From: Thermincola carboxydiphila
GTDB lineage: Bacteria > Bacillota > Thermincolia > Thermincolales > UBA2595
Direction: 5' to 3'
Length of the DNA stretch: 64,000 bases
NCBI GenBank assembly: GCA_016841045.1
Contig: JAENZX010000013.1
Span: forward strand, 25,472 to 89,471
Shown here: positions 16,304-25,752 of the stretch, piece after piece
Position numbering within the stretch: the stretch's first letter is position 1
How the letters are laid out: each line of letters starts with the position of its first letter
Program-made: the position numbers and the translations under genes
Notes under the pieces: generated by a model
What the model saw: only the letters and a program-made list of their open reading frames with translations
Databases searched by the model: none
What the model was told of the DNA's origin: nothing

Positions 16304-19300
16304 ATGACGGCCCACAGTCTATTTAAGCCCTTATTAAAAAACGAAGACTATTTATCACTGTCCAGAGGGCTGCAGAAAAAACTTGGCTATCAAATGGTAT
16401 ATGGACTGGCGGCTTCTCAGACCAGCTATATTTCTGCTGCTCTGATAGATCAGTACCATCAGCCTGTCTTATTTTTGACCAATGGTTCACTTTCAGCTAA
16501 GAAGAAGGTGGTCGACCTCAAAACATTTCTCCCGGAACGGGAGGTTCTGCTGTTCCCTGACCTGGATCCTATACCTTTTGGCGCCATTGCTCAGAGCCGT
16601 GAAGTGATGGCGCAAAGATTAAAAGCACTGCAGGGAATACTGTTGTCAGAAAATGCCGTTGTTGTTTGTCCTGGAGAAGCCCTATTAAAAAAACTTATTG
16701 CGCCGGAAGTTTTTATGCAATACAGCATTACCCTAGAGATTGGCCAGAGGGTTGATCTGCAGGAAACTGTCTCAACTTTGATTGCGCAGGGATACGAACG
16801 CGTTGATATGGTAGAAGGTACAGGTCATTTCAGTCTCCGTGGCGGGATTTTGGATGTGTTTCCTCTGTCATCAGACAATCCTCTGAGAATAGAATTTTTT
16901 GATGATGAAGTCGACTCAATACGGCAATTTGTTGTAGAAACGCAAAGGTCACTTAACAAACTAAATCAAATTGTAATACCACCGGCAAAGGAGACAATAC
17001 TTCCACTTGAACGGGTTACTGCTTCTCTTCCAGCCATCAAGAAGGAGTTAGTCACTGAAAAAACAATGCTTCTTAAAGCGGGCAAAAACGATGCTTATAA
17101 GAGGCTAACGGAGCGAATGAATGAGATTTTGGAAAAGCTTGAACATGGAGTTTTTCCTGAGGAAGCTGAAAATTTATTTTCATTCTTTTATCCTGATGGG
17201 GCCACTTTGCTTGATTATTTTCCTCAGGGGACCATATTATTTCAGGAAGAGCCTTCAAGGCAAAAGGAACTTTTGGAAAACCGGGCACGTGAACAGGCTG
17301 AGACTCATGTTAATCTGTTAGAGCAGGGTCTTGTGCTTCCTTCACAGTTAAACAACACTTCAACATACACGGAGTTAAGCAAAAAGCTTACCCGTTTTAC
17401 AAGAATAGGCTATTCACTTCTTCCAAAGCAGATAGATGTAAAACCAAAGAATATAGTAAGCTTCAGCGCTAAAACCATGCACCTTTTCAAAGGTAAGACA
17501 GATTTACTAGTTGATGAGATAAAGACACTTAAAGAAAAGGAATTTACTATTTTGGTATTTGCCAGTACTTTGTCAAGGGGGGAAAAGATAGAAGAACTCT
17601 TCAAGGATTACGGAGTATTTGCAAGAATTGAAACCGGTCTCCCCAAACATATGGAACCGGGTGAGACAATAATTATGTGCGGAACTCTTGAAGCGGGTTT
17701 CGAAGTGACAGCGGCAAGGCTTGCAGTAATTACTGACTGGGAAATCTATGGTCAGCCTAAGAAGACACGAATCGTGAAACCACAGGACAAACAAGGTACA
17801 AAAATAACTCATTTCTCGGATCTCCGGCCTGGGGACTATGTCGTCCACGCCAGTCATGGAATTGGGAAATATGTGGGTATTAAACAACTTGAAGTCGGTG
17901 GCGTAAGAAAAGATTACCTGTTTGTGCAGTATCACGGTGAAGATAAGCTTTATGTTCCCACTGATCAGATAGGTTTGATTCAAAAGTATCTGGGAGCGGA
18001 GGGAACGGCTCCTAAATTATATAAGCTTGGTGGCAACGACTGGAATAGAGTCAAACAGAGGGTAAAGGAATCGGTTAAAGACCTGGCCAATGATTTGATC
18101 GCTCTTTATGCGTCAAGGCAAAAAGTGCCCGGATACAGGTTTTCGGCTGATACAGTATGGCAGAAAGAGTTTGAAGATGCCTTTCCCTTTGAGGAAACAG
18201 GGGACCAATTAAGGGCAATTGAAGAAATTAAAAAGGATATGGAAGCGCCAAGACCAATGGATAGGCTGCTTTGTGGCGATGTTGGTTATGGTAAAACAGA
18301 AGTTGCACTCAGGGCAGCTTTTAAAGCGGCTATGGACAACAAACAGGTAGCGGTATTAGTCCCAACGACAATTTTAGCTCAGCAGCACTATAATACCTTT
18401 ACGGAAAGGTTTTCAGGTTATCCCTTAAAAATTGATATGCTCAGCCGCTTTAAGAGCGCAAAAGAGCAGAGAAGCATTCTTAACGAGGTGCAAAAGGGTT
18501 CCATAGATATCATTATCGGGACACATAGACTTGTACAGGAGGATGTTGGTTTTAAAGACCTCGGCCTAGTGGTAGTGGATGAGGAACAAAGATTTGGAGT
18601 TCTTCATAAGGAAAAACTGAAGCGCTTTACGCAAACTGTTGATGTTTTGACTTTAACTGCCACTCCCATTCCGCGGACACTAAACATGGCGCTGATTGGC
18701 GCCCGGGATATGAGCATCTTAGAAACTCCACCCGAGGATCGTTTTCCTGTTCAGACTTACGTATTGGAATTCAACCTTGAAATAATTGCCGACTCTATCA
18801 GGAGGGAAATTGAGCGGGGCGGGCAGGTTTTCTTTGTCCATAACCGAGTTCAGGATATTGATAAGACGGCTCGGCTGCTTAAAGCTGCAGTTCCAGAAGC
18901 ACGAATTGTTGTTGCTCATGGTCAAATGCGGGAAGACCAGCTGGAGCGTAGGATGCTTGACTTTATTAACGGTGATTATGATGTGTTGGTTTGTACGACC
19001 ATCATTGAAACAGGACTTGATATTCCTAACGTAAATACACTTATAGTGAATGAAGCGGAAAAGATGGGATTATCCCAGCTTCATCAGTTAAGAGGCCGGG
19101 TAGGGCGTTCCCATCGGATGGCCTACTCTTATTTCACCTATAAAAAGGATAAAAGTCTGACAGAAGTTGCTGAAAAAAGACTTCAGGCGATAAGGGAATT
19201 TACCGAATTTGGGGCTGGTTTTAAAATTGCGATGAGGGATCTGGAAATCAGAGGAGCGGGCAATATTTTAGGTTCTGAACAACATGGTCATATGATGGCG

Positions 19301-19828
19301 GTTGGATTTGACCTGTACTGTAAACTCCTTGACGAGGCTGTCAACGAATTGAAGGGTACAATGCCTGATAAGCTTCCTGAGCCGCTTCTTGATCTCAACA
19401 TTAATGCTTTCATAAGCGATCAGTACATATCAGATTCTGCTGTTAAGATTGAGATTTACAAAAAAATTATGATGATTGAAAGTAAAGAAGACTCAATTGA
19501 CATTGAAGATGAATTGGTAGATCGTTTCGGAGACCCGCCGGAGCCTGTTGTGAACCTTATTACAATTGCTAGAATTAAATCCCTTGCCTGGAAAAAAGGT
19601 GTTCAGAGTATCACACAGATTGCGGATACTGTTAATATAAAGTTTTTTGAAGAATCGGAGCTTAAAGCAAGTCACCTGGCACCACTTACATCAATTTTTA
19701 AAAATCGTATTTCTTTTGCTGTAACTCCTAATTTGCAAATATTACTAAAAGTAAAAGCGTACAAGGATATCGAAGTTTTAAGCAAACTGGAATATCTTTT
19801 AACTGAGTTACCAATTGCGACAAAATAA
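16304..19828 (+). CDS. mfd: Transcription-repair coupling factor
   Basis: A 1174-residue Mfd, which removes stalled RNA polymerase at lesions and recruits UvrA. Parts in order: UvrB-like N-terminal module, RNA polymerase interaction domain (around DLRPGDYVVHASHGIGKYVG, about 500-560), RecG-like translocase with Walker A GDVGYGKTE near residue 656 and DEEQRFG near 760, then the C-terminal TRCF domain. The frame opens at 16259, but AAGGAG precedes ATG 16304 and gives the usual length (Bacillus 1177). Neighbours pth and spoVT are as in Bacillus. Confidence 0.97.
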   Translation: MTAHSLFKPLLKNEDYLSLSRGLQKKLGYQMVYGLAASQTSYISAALIDQYHQPVLFLTNGSLSAKKKVVDLKTFLPEREVLLFPDLDPIPFGAIAQSREVMAQRLKALQGILLSENAVVVCPGEALLKKLIAPEVFMQYSITLEIGQRVDLQETVSTLIAQGYERVDMVEGTGHFSLRGGILDVFPLSSDNPLRIEFFDDEVDSIRQFVVETQRSLNKLNQIVIPPAKETILPLERVTASLPAIKKELVTEKTMLLKAGKNDAYKRLTERMNEILEKLEHGVFPEEAENLFSFFYPDGATLLDYFPQGTILFQEEPSRQKELLENRAREQAETHVNLLEQGLVLPSQLNNTSTYTELSKKLTRFTRIGYSLLPKQIDVKPKNIVSFSAKTMHLFKGKTDLLVDEIKTLKEKEFTILVFASTLSRGEKIEELFKDYGVFARIETGLPKHMEPGETIIMCGTLEAGFEVTAARLAVITDWEIYGQPKKTRIVKPQDKQGTKITHFSDLRPGDYVVHASHGIGKYVGIKQLEVGGVRKDYLFVQYHGEDKLYVPTDQIGLIQKYLGAEGTAPKLYKLGGNDWNRVKQRVKESVKDLANDLIALYASRQKVPGYRFSADTVWQKEFEDAFPFEETGDQLRAIEEIKKDMEAPRPMDRLLCGDVGYGKTEVALRAAFKAAMDNKQVAVLVPTTILAQQHYNTFTERFSGYPLKIDMLSRFKSAKEQRSILNEVQKGSIDIIIGTHRLVQEDVGFKDLGLVVVDEEQRFGVLHKEKLKRFTQTVDVLTLTATPIPRTLNMALIGARDMSILETPPEDRFPVQTYVLEFNLEIIADSIRREIERGGQVFFVHNRVQDIDKTARLLKAAVPEARIVVAHGQMREDQLERRMLDFINGDYDVLVCTTIIETGLDIPNVNTLIVNEAEKMGLSQLHQLRGRVGRSHRMAYSYFTYKKDKSLTEVAEKRLQAIREFTEFGAGFKIAMRDLEIRGAGNILGSEQHGHMMAVGFDLYCKLLDEAVNELKGTMPDKLPEPLLDLNINAFISDQYISDSAVKIEIYKKIMMIESKEDSIDIEDELVDRFGDPPEPVVNLITIARIKSLAWKKGVQSITQIADTVNIKFFEESELKASHLAPLTSIFKNRISFAVTPNLQILLKVKAYKDIEVLSKLEYLLTELPIATK

Positions 19829-19894
19829 TCTGGTTGAATAATAAAATCGGGGGCTGTATAATAAGGTTGTCTATAAAAAAAAGGAGGTTAACCA

Positions 19895-21019
19895 ATGTTT
19901 AATTTCAAAAGGCTGATTTCTACTGCCATCATGCTTGTTTTTGCTTTCACAATTGTTGGCTGCGGAAGCAAAACGGTGGCTGTGGTTAACGGTGAGAAAA
20001 TTCCCAAGACTGAGCTCGACAAGTATGTTGGCATGAAAAAAGTTGCTCTCGAACAGCAGGGGGCTTCATTTAGTGGAGATCAGGGGCAAATGATGATGAA
20101 GGCAATTGAGCAGCAGACCCTTGAGGAACTAATTCAGCAAAGAATCCTCCTTCAGGCAGCTAAAAAAGAAGGCTTGATTCCCACCCAGGCTGAAATTAAA
20201 AAGGAGCTTGAAGATATAAAAACCCAATTTGGCGGAGAAAAAAGTTTTAATGAGGCATTAAAACAATTTAAATATACCCAGAAAGACATTGAAGACAAAT
20301 TATCCTTCGATCTTGCTTATACCAATTTATTTAGGAAGGTAACTGCAGAGATTAAGGTTACTGAACAGGATGCAAAAGACTATTATGAGAAAAACAAGGC
20401 AGCTATTAAGTCGCCAGTCAAAATTAAAGCAAGAGCCATTCTTATTAAGTTTGATGACCCCAATCAGCAGTCAATGGGACAACCTCCCGTAAAAGTAGGA
20501 CGTTTAGAAGCTGATGCTGAAAAAATGGCAAAAGATTTAATAAAAGAACTTGAAAATGGAACCAGCTTTGAGAAGCTTGCCGAAGAAAAATCCGAAGATA
20601 GCAGATTCAAAGCTGATGGTGGTCTTATTAAGAACGCAGAGAATAAATCACCATATGAAATAGGTACAGTAATGCCGCCTGAATTTGACCAGGCAGCTCA
20701 AGAGCTGGAGGTTGGCAAATATAGTTCTGAGCCGGTAAAGACATCACAGGGATTCTATATAATTAAACTCGAAGAGCTTATCCCCGAAAAGCAGCTTTCA
20801 TTTGAAGAAGCCAAGTCTAAAATCATGCAGGACCTGCCAATGATTAGAAAACAGGAGAAATTCAACGAATATTTTACTGAGCTTGAAAAAAAGGCCAAAG
20901 TCGATAATAAATTAGCCAAAGATGCTGCAAAGAACCAAAGTGGTGCTAGTGGCAATGATTCTAACAGCGTTGATGGTGGCGGTCAAAGTAACGGGCAGCT
21001 TCCTCCAGGACATCCCTAA
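19895..21019 (+). CDS. prsA: PrsA/SurA-like peptidyl-prolyl isomerase lipoprotein
   Basis: A 374-residue foldase for exported proteins. A signal peptide (basic start, hydrophobic 10-20) ends in lipobox IVGC with Cys23. A SurA_N-like chaperone domain follows, and a parvulin PPIase domain lies at about 165-285 (KARAILIKFD to SQGFYIIKLEE). The tail from about 345 is rich in Gly/Asn/Ser. AAGGAGG precedes ATG. Insertion between mfd and spoVT is also seen in other clostridia, from memory. A housekeeping role in secretion or germination-related folding is inferred. Confidence 0.9.
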   Translation: MFNFKRLISTAIMLVFAFTIVGCGSKTVAVVNGEKIPKTELDKYVGMKKVALEQQGASFSGDQGQMMMKAIEQQTLEELIQQRILLQAAKKEGLIPTQAEIKKELEDIKTQFGGEKSFNEALKQFKYTQKDIEDKLSFDLAYTNLFRKVTAEIKVTEQDAKDYYEKNKAAIKSPVKIKARAILIKFDDPNQQSMGQPPVKVGRLEADAEKMAKDLIKELENGTSFEKLAEEKSEDSRFKADGGLIKNAENKSPYEIGTVMPPEFDQAAQELEVGKYSSEPVKTSQGFYIIKLEELIPEKQLSFEEAKSKIMQDLPMIRKQEKFNEYFTELEKKAKVDNKLAKDAAKNQSGASGNDSNSVDGGGQSNGQLPPGHP

Positions 21020-21067
21020 AAACCAGTCTTAAGTAAGTTTTCATTTTCATTTAAATCATGGAAAAAA

Positions 21068-21098
21068 TGAATAAATCCCTCAACTGCGTTATATACTA
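21068..21098 (+). promoter_or_regulatory. Sigma-G/F type promoter of spoVT
   Basis: TGAATA at 21068-21073 is an exact match to the forespore -35 element, and TATACTA at 21092-21098 matches CATAMTA at six of seven positions, with an 18-base spacer. Bacillus spoVT is transcribed by sigma-G, which fits. Confidence 0.7.
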
Positions 21099-21150
21099 AC
21101 AGTGAAAAGTTACTGATTAGTTATGCAGAAAAAGGAGGGAAGACAAACTA

Positions 21151-21720
21151 ATGAAGGCAACCGGTATAGTACGCCGAATAGATGATTTAGGGCGCGTAGT
21201 TATTCCCAAAGAAATCAGAAGAACCTTAAGAATCCGTGAAGGGGACCCTCTGGAAATTTTTGTTGATAGAGAAGGGGAAGTAATTCTCAAAAAGTATTCA
21301 CCAATTGGTGAACTGGGAGACTTCGCCAAGGAGTATGCTGATTCTTTATATGAAGCAATCGGACATATTGCATGTATCGCTGATCGGGATACGATCATCG
21401 CAGTTTCAGGTGCTCCGAAGAAGGAATTCCTTAACAAATCTATTGGCCCTGCCGTAGAAAAGGTTATGGAAGAACGTAAAGCGATACTTATTAATGACCC
21501 TGGAAACGATCCGAGCGCGAAGAACTGTCCCGTAATTGAAGGGGATGAAGATGAACCGTGCAAATTTAGCGCGGAAGTAATTGCCCCTATCATTGCAGAA
21601 GGAGACCCTATTGGTGCAGTCATTCTTCTCTCAAAAGAAGAAGGAGCTAATATGGGTGACATGGAATTAAAATTGGCTCAAACTGCAGCCGGTTTCTTAG
21701 CGAAACAAATGGAACAATAG
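21151..21720 (+). CDS. spoVT: Stage V sporulation protein T
   Basis: A 189-residue forespore transcription regulator. The N-terminal AbrB/SpoVT swapped-hairpin DNA-binding domain (1-52: MKATGIVRRIDDLGRVVIPK, IRRTLRIREGDPLEIF) is followed by a GAF-like domain (about 55-180) with the NDPGNDPSAKNCPV and EVIAPIIAEGDPIGAV blocks. SpoVT tunes sigma-G-dependent genes. AAAGGAGGG lies upstream. Position between mfd and yabM is conserved. Confidence 0.97.
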   Translation: MKATGIVRRIDDLGRVVIPKEIRRTLRIREGDPLEIFVDREGEVILKKYSPIGELGDFAKEYADSLYEAIGHIACIADRDTIIAVSGAPKKEFLNKSIGPAVEKVMEERKAILINDPGNDPSAKNCPVIEGDEDEPCKFSAEVIAPIIAEGDPIGAVILLSKEEGANMGDMELKLAQTAAGFLAKQMEQ

Positions 21721-21727
21721 TGAGTAG

Positions 21728-21754
21728 AGGACTGTCTAATGACGGTCCTTTTTT
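21728..21754 (+). terminator. Rho-independent terminator after spoVT
   Basis: AGGACTGTC (21728-21736) pairs with GACGGTCCT (21741-21749, one G-T) around TAAT, followed by five T. Confidence 0.88.
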
Positions 21755-21822
21755 ATTTGGATAATAATTTCTGTTCTTCTCAAATAAACATTTAGCAGTA
21801 GTTTTTTGAGGAGGTACATTTT

Positions 21823-23388
21823 TTGAAATCTCATATTTTTTTAAAAGGGGCTGCTATACTTACAGCCGCCGGACTAATAAGTAAACTTTTTGGAGCAGTC
21901 TACCGGATTCCCTTTTTTCGCGTTGTAGGATCAGAAGGAATGGGGCTATACCAAATGGCCTACCCACTCTATACTATGCTTCTGGCTATATCCAGCGCAG
22001 GAATTCCGGTTGCAGTATCCAAACTAATTTCGGAAAGCATAGCCAGACGGGATATTGTGTCAGTAAACAGAGTTTTTAAAACCACTTTAATATTTATTAC
22101 CGTTTTTTCCGGTCTCGTCAGTTATATATTGTATATGAATGCCGGTTATCTGGCCAATGAAATACTGAAGGACTCAAGAGCGTACTACAGTATAGTTGCT
22201 ATTTCACCGGCAATTTTTTTTGTAGGGATAATGTCGGTTTTCAGAGGTTATTTTCAGGGTTTTCAGCAGATGGCTCCCACTGCCTCCTCTCAGATTCTTG
22301 AGCAGTTTGTAAGGGTTGGGACAGTTTTAGCGGGGGCATACATGTTTCTCCCACAGGGCGTTGAATTTGCTGCAGCAGCAGCAACTTTTGGAGCTGTAAC
22401 CGGCGCCTCAGCTGGATGTCTTTTTTTGTTTGGCCTTTATTTTTTCAGGGAAAAGAGGAGGAATGTTTCGAAATCTTATGGCAGTTTCCCCAGGAAGCCT
22501 CTGGGGGTCAGTAAAATCCTCACCAGGATTACAATTTTGGCGGTACCCATTTCTCTTGGAGGGCTGGTTATCCCGGTGATGCAGACATTAGATGCTTTAA
22601 CAGTTCCGGGGCGTCTGCAGTTAGCCGGATTTTCCGTATCACGAGCGGCTCAATTATATGGTGAATTGACTGGAGGGGCAGCAACGCTAGTAAATTTACC
22701 TACAGTATTTACTATTTCCCTTGCTACGTCAATGGTACCTTCTGTTTCCAGTTTTCTGGAACGGGGTAATATTGCAGAAGTTAATAGGCAGATTGATTTG
22801 GGGCTGGCGATAACAGTAATGGTGTGTCTTCCTGCCGCTGTAGGATTAGCTATTTTGGCGACTCCTGTTTCTGACCTTCTGTATGACTGCCCGGAAACGG
22901 GAGTTTCCCTTTTATATTTGGCTCCGGCTGCCATTTTTCTGGGTCTTCACCAGATAACGACCGGAATTCTGCAGGGGATGGGGAAGACAATTTTACCTGT
23001 GATAAATCTGCTTTTCGGAGGTTTCCTAAAGTATATCTTGAACTATTCACTTACAGCAATGCCTCACATCGGTATAATCGGAGCAGCCTTAGGCACTGTT
23101 GGCGGTTTTATGCTATCTTCTTATCTAAATTATATATTTATTCGCTATTATACAAATTGGAGGCCATGTTATAGGAAATTATTGCTAAGACCTGTCATTG
23201 CTGTTACAATAATGGGGACAGTGGTATATTTTATGTATCGGCAATTAACAATAATTCTGGGAGATTCAATGGCAACATTAACCTCCATTCTCGCCGGGGC
23301 AATATTATATTTCTTTATATTGATTTGGACCGGTTACTTTCATCAAGTAGGTATTGGTTTACCTGCTTCTCTACGGTTAAGAAGATAA
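21823..23388 (+). CDS. YabM/SpoVB/MurJ-like polysaccharide flippase
   Basis: A 521-residue multi-spanning membrane protein (about 14 segments) of the MOP flippase superfamily, opening with KGAAILTAAGLISKLFGAVYRIP, the SpoVB/YabM signature. Such proteins flip lipid-linked wall or spore-envelope precursors. Position between spoVT and mazG matches yabM of Bacillus, where it is dispensable; sequence alone does not separate YabM from SpoVB. TTG start after GAGGAGGT. Confidence 0.9.
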   Translation: MKSHIFLKGAAILTAAGLISKLFGAVYRIPFFRVVGSEGMGLYQMAYPLYTMLLAISSAGIPVAVSKLISESIARRDIVSVNRVFKTTLIFITVFSGLVSYILYMNAGYLANEILKDSRAYYSIVAISPAIFFVGIMSVFRGYFQGFQQMAPTASSQILEQFVRVGTVLAGAYMFLPQGVEFAAAAATFGAVTGASAGCLFLFGLYFFREKRRNVSKSYGSFPRKPLGVSKILTRITILAVPISLGGLVIPVMQTLDALTVPGRLQLAGFSVSRAAQLYGELTGGAATLVNLPTVFTISLATSMVPSVSSFLERGNIAEVNRQIDLGLAITVMVCLPAAVGLAILATPVSDLLYDCPETGVSLLYLAPAAIFLGLHQITTGILQGMGKTILPVINLLFGGFLKYILNYSLTAMPHIGIIGAALGTVGGFMLSSYLNYIFIRYYTNWRPCYRKLLLRPVIAVTIMGTVVYFMYRQLTIILGDSMATLTSILAGAILYFFILIWTGYFHQVGIGLPASLRLRR

Positions 23389-23418
23389 GCACAAAAAATT
23401 ATCCTGAGTGGTGATTAG

Positions 23419-24915
23419 GTGTCTGTACAACTAACTATAATTGGATTAGGTCCAGGATGTTTAGAAGCTGTTACGCTAGGCGCATTTGAAAAAATGAAAT
23501 CTTCATCAAATCTGCTTTTCCGCACAGGCATACATCCGGTGGTTCAAGAACTGACGAATTTGGGAATTAAATTTTCGACCTTTGATTACCTTTATGAAAA
23601 GGCTATGAGTTTCGATGAGGTTTATGACGAAATCTCCCGGTCAGTTATTAAGGTTGCCCAAATTAGCCCGGTAGTTTACGCGGTTCCCGGACACCCCTTG
23701 GTCGGGGAAGAGTCGGTTAATAGAGCATTAAACTTGGCAAAAGAAGCAGGGATAGCTTATGAAGTCCTGCCTGCAATGAGCTTTCTTGACCCTCTGCTAG
23801 TCGGTCTGCAGATAGAGATGTCTAACTTCAAACTGATTGACGGGTTAAAACTTATTGGTGAGCAACCATTTTCAGAGGCCTTTCCGGAACCACTGATACC
23901 TAATATCATAATGCAGGTATATAATAGTATGGTGGCATCAGAGGTTAAACTGTCATTAATGAAATTCTACCCTGACGAACACCCGATAAAGGTAGTTCGG
24001 GCGGTCGGGTTACCCAACCTTGAACGGGTTGAGGATATCTGCCTCTATGAATTGGACAGGCTGGAATGGATTGATCACCTAACATGTATCTATGTACCAC
24101 CTTATGCAGAATCAAAAACCAAGGTAAGTAGATATCCTTTTGACTCCCTGGTTGATTTAATGGAAGGACTGAGGGATGAAGGTGGTTGTCCGTGGGATCG
24201 GGAACAGACTCATGAATCTTTAAAGAAGTATCTTGTTGAAGAAACTTACGAAGTCCTTGATGCAATTGATGAAGGAAATATGTATAAAGTTTGCGAAGAA
24301 TTGGGAGACTTATTATTACAGATAGCCTTCCACGCACAGATTGCAAGGGAAAACGGGTTTTTCGACATAAACGACGTAACTAATGTGATATCGGAAAAAA
24401 TTATAAGAAGACACCCTCATGTTTTTGGCAATATTCATGTTGAAAACAGCGCGGAAGTATCAGTTAACTGGGAAGAAATTAAAAAGGGGGAATTACAGGC
24501 AAAAGGTGAAATACGACAGTCCCTTTTAGATGGTATTCCTAAGCATTTGCCGGCCTTAATGAAGGCTGATAAGATACAGCGTAAAGCCGCTAAAGTTGGT
24601 TTTGAGTGGCCGGATTATACGGGAGCACTTGACAAAGTTACCGAGGAAATTGAAGAAGTTAAAGAGGCTATTTCACTTGAGAAAGAAGACTTAATCAGGG
24701 ATGAGATAGGGGACCTTCTATTCGCTTCAGTTAATTTAAGCCGTATGTTAGGTGTTAACCCGGAGGACGCACTATTGTCGACTGTCAGGAAGTTCAGGGA
24801 TAGGTTTGTTTTTATAGAAAAAACAGCCGCAGCATCAGGCGTGAAATTAGAAGAACTTGACCTTGAAGCGCTTGACAAATTATGGGAGGAGGCTAAAGTT
24901 AGGCTAAAAAGCTAA
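23419..24915 (+). CDS. mazG: Tetrapyrrole-methylase-like / MazG NTP pyrophosphohydrolase fusion
   Basis: A 498-residue YabN-type fusion. An N-terminal SAM-dependent (uroporphyrin-III) methylase-like domain (about 1-220; GLGPGCLEAVTLGA, VYAVPGHPLVGE) is joined to MazG (about 240-498) with two helical repeats: CPWDREQTHESLKKYLVEE, EELGDLLLQIAFHAQIA and DEIGDLLFASVNLSRMLG. MazG hydrolyses non-canonical NTPs; the role of the methylase part is unknown. GTG start. Conserved in the yab cluster. Confidence 0.94.
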   Translation: MSVQLTIIGLGPGCLEAVTLGAFEKMKSSSNLLFRTGIHPVVQELTNLGIKFSTFDYLYEKAMSFDEVYDEISRSVIKVAQISPVVYAVPGHPLVGEESVNRALNLAKEAGIAYEVLPAMSFLDPLLVGLQIEMSNFKLIDGLKLIGEQPFSEAFPEPLIPNIIMQVYNSMVASEVKLSLMKFYPDEHPIKVVRAVGLPNLERVEDICLYELDRLEWIDHLTCIYVPPYAESKTKVSRYPFDSLVDLMEGLRDEGGCPWDREQTHESLKKYLVEETYEVLDAIDEGNMYKVCEELGDLLLQIAFHAQIARENGFFDINDVTNVISEKIIRRHPHVFGNIHVENSAEVSVNWEEIKKGELQAKGEIRQSLLDGIPKHLPALMKADKIQRKAAKVGFEWPDYTGALDKVTEEIEEVKEAISLEKEDLIRDEIGDLLFASVNLSRMLGVNPEDALLSTVRKFRDRFVFIEKTAAASGVKLEELDLEALDKLWEEAKVRLKS

Positions 24916-25036
24916 AAAATATCGGATATTATAAGAAAAAGTTACGCTAAAAGCAGGAGATTAAAGGGTTTTATCGAATAGCAATAAGTGGAATTCACGA
25001 ATTAACACAAATAATTACATTTTAGGAGGGGTTTTT

Positions 25037-25309
25037 GTGAACAAGCAAGAACTAGTATCCAGCGTTGCTGAAAAGTCAGGTTTGACCAAAAAGGATTCCG
25101 AAAAAGCTGTCAACGCAGTTTTTGCCAGTATCGAAGAAGCACTGGCAAAAGGCGACAAAGTTCAGTTGGTTGGTTTTGGAACCTTCGAGGTGAGGAGCCG
25201 CGCTGCCAGAAAGGGCCGCAACCCGCAAACCGGTGCTGAAATTGAAATTGCTGCCGCCAAAGTCCCTGCTTTTAAAGCAGGAAAGGCGTTAAAAGATTCT
25301 GTTTCCTAA
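25037..25309 (+). CDS. hup: HU-type nucleoid protein
   Basis: A 90-residue HU homologue, dimeric DNA-bending protein. [40 protein letters not shown] and [19 protein letters not shown] are the standard helical body and beta-arm. GTG start after TTAGGAGGGG. Followed by its own terminator. Confidence 0.97.
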   Translation: MNKQELVSSVAEKSGLTKKDSEKAVNAVFASIEEALAKGDKVQLVGFGTFEVRSRAARKGRNPQTGAEIEIAAAKVPAFKAGKALKDSVS

Positions 25310-25315
25310 TCCGGT

Positions 25316-25350
25316 AAAAATCAGGTTCTGATAAAGAACCTGATTTTTTA
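25316..25350 (+). terminator. Rho-independent terminator after hup
   Basis: A 14-base arm (25316-25329) pairs perfectly with 25335-25348 around a 5-base loop and ends in a T-run. Confidence 0.92.
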
Positions 25351-25373
25351 AATTTTGCTGGAGGAAGACAAAA

Positions 25374-25634
25374 ATGAGGCTGGATAAGTTTTTAAAAGTT
25401 TCAAGAGTGATAAAGCGCCGAACCTTAGCCAAAGAAGTTTGTGACACAGGGCGGGTCTCGGTGAATGGAAAGGTTGCTAAGCCAAGTGCAGAAGTAAGAG
25501 CAGGAGATACTATAGAACTGGATTTCGGCACTAAGCGGGTTAAGATTGAGATTGTTGATACGCCAAATACAGTACGGGCTGATCAGGCCAAAGACTTATA
25601 TCGTGTCCTTGAAGAGATAAAGATTCTGTCTTAG
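25374..25634 (+). CDS. rqcP: S4-domain RNA-binding protein RqcP (YabO)
   Basis: An 86-residue protein that is essentially one S4 RNA-binding domain (MRLDKFLKVSRVIKRRTLAK, GRVSVNGKVAKPSAEVRAGD). In Bacillus YabO/RqcP takes part with RqcH in adding alanine tails to peptides on obstructed 50S subunits. Length and place between hup/mazG and yabP support orthology. GGAGG precedes the ATG. Confidence 0.92.
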   Translation: MRLDKFLKVSRVIKRRTLAKEVCDTGRVSVNGKVAKPSAEVRAGDTIELDFGTKRVKIEIVDTPNTVRADQAKDLYRVLEEIKILS

Positions 25635-25688
25635 TTCTGGAGCTAATTTCCACTTATATTTTAGCTCCCCCAGAAAATACTATGTACA

Positions 25689-25727
25689 GTAACTTGGCTG
25701 GATTAAAGCATCCAGCCTGTTACAGTT
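25689..25727 (+). terminator. Hairpin terminator before the SpoIID-like gene
   Basis: GTAAC and GGCTGGAT (25689-25703) pair with ATCCAGCC and GTTAC (25710-25723) with a small internal bulge; TTTT follows a few bases later. Confidence 0.65.
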
Positions 25728-25752
25728 TTATAATTTAACAGGGGGGCTTTAG

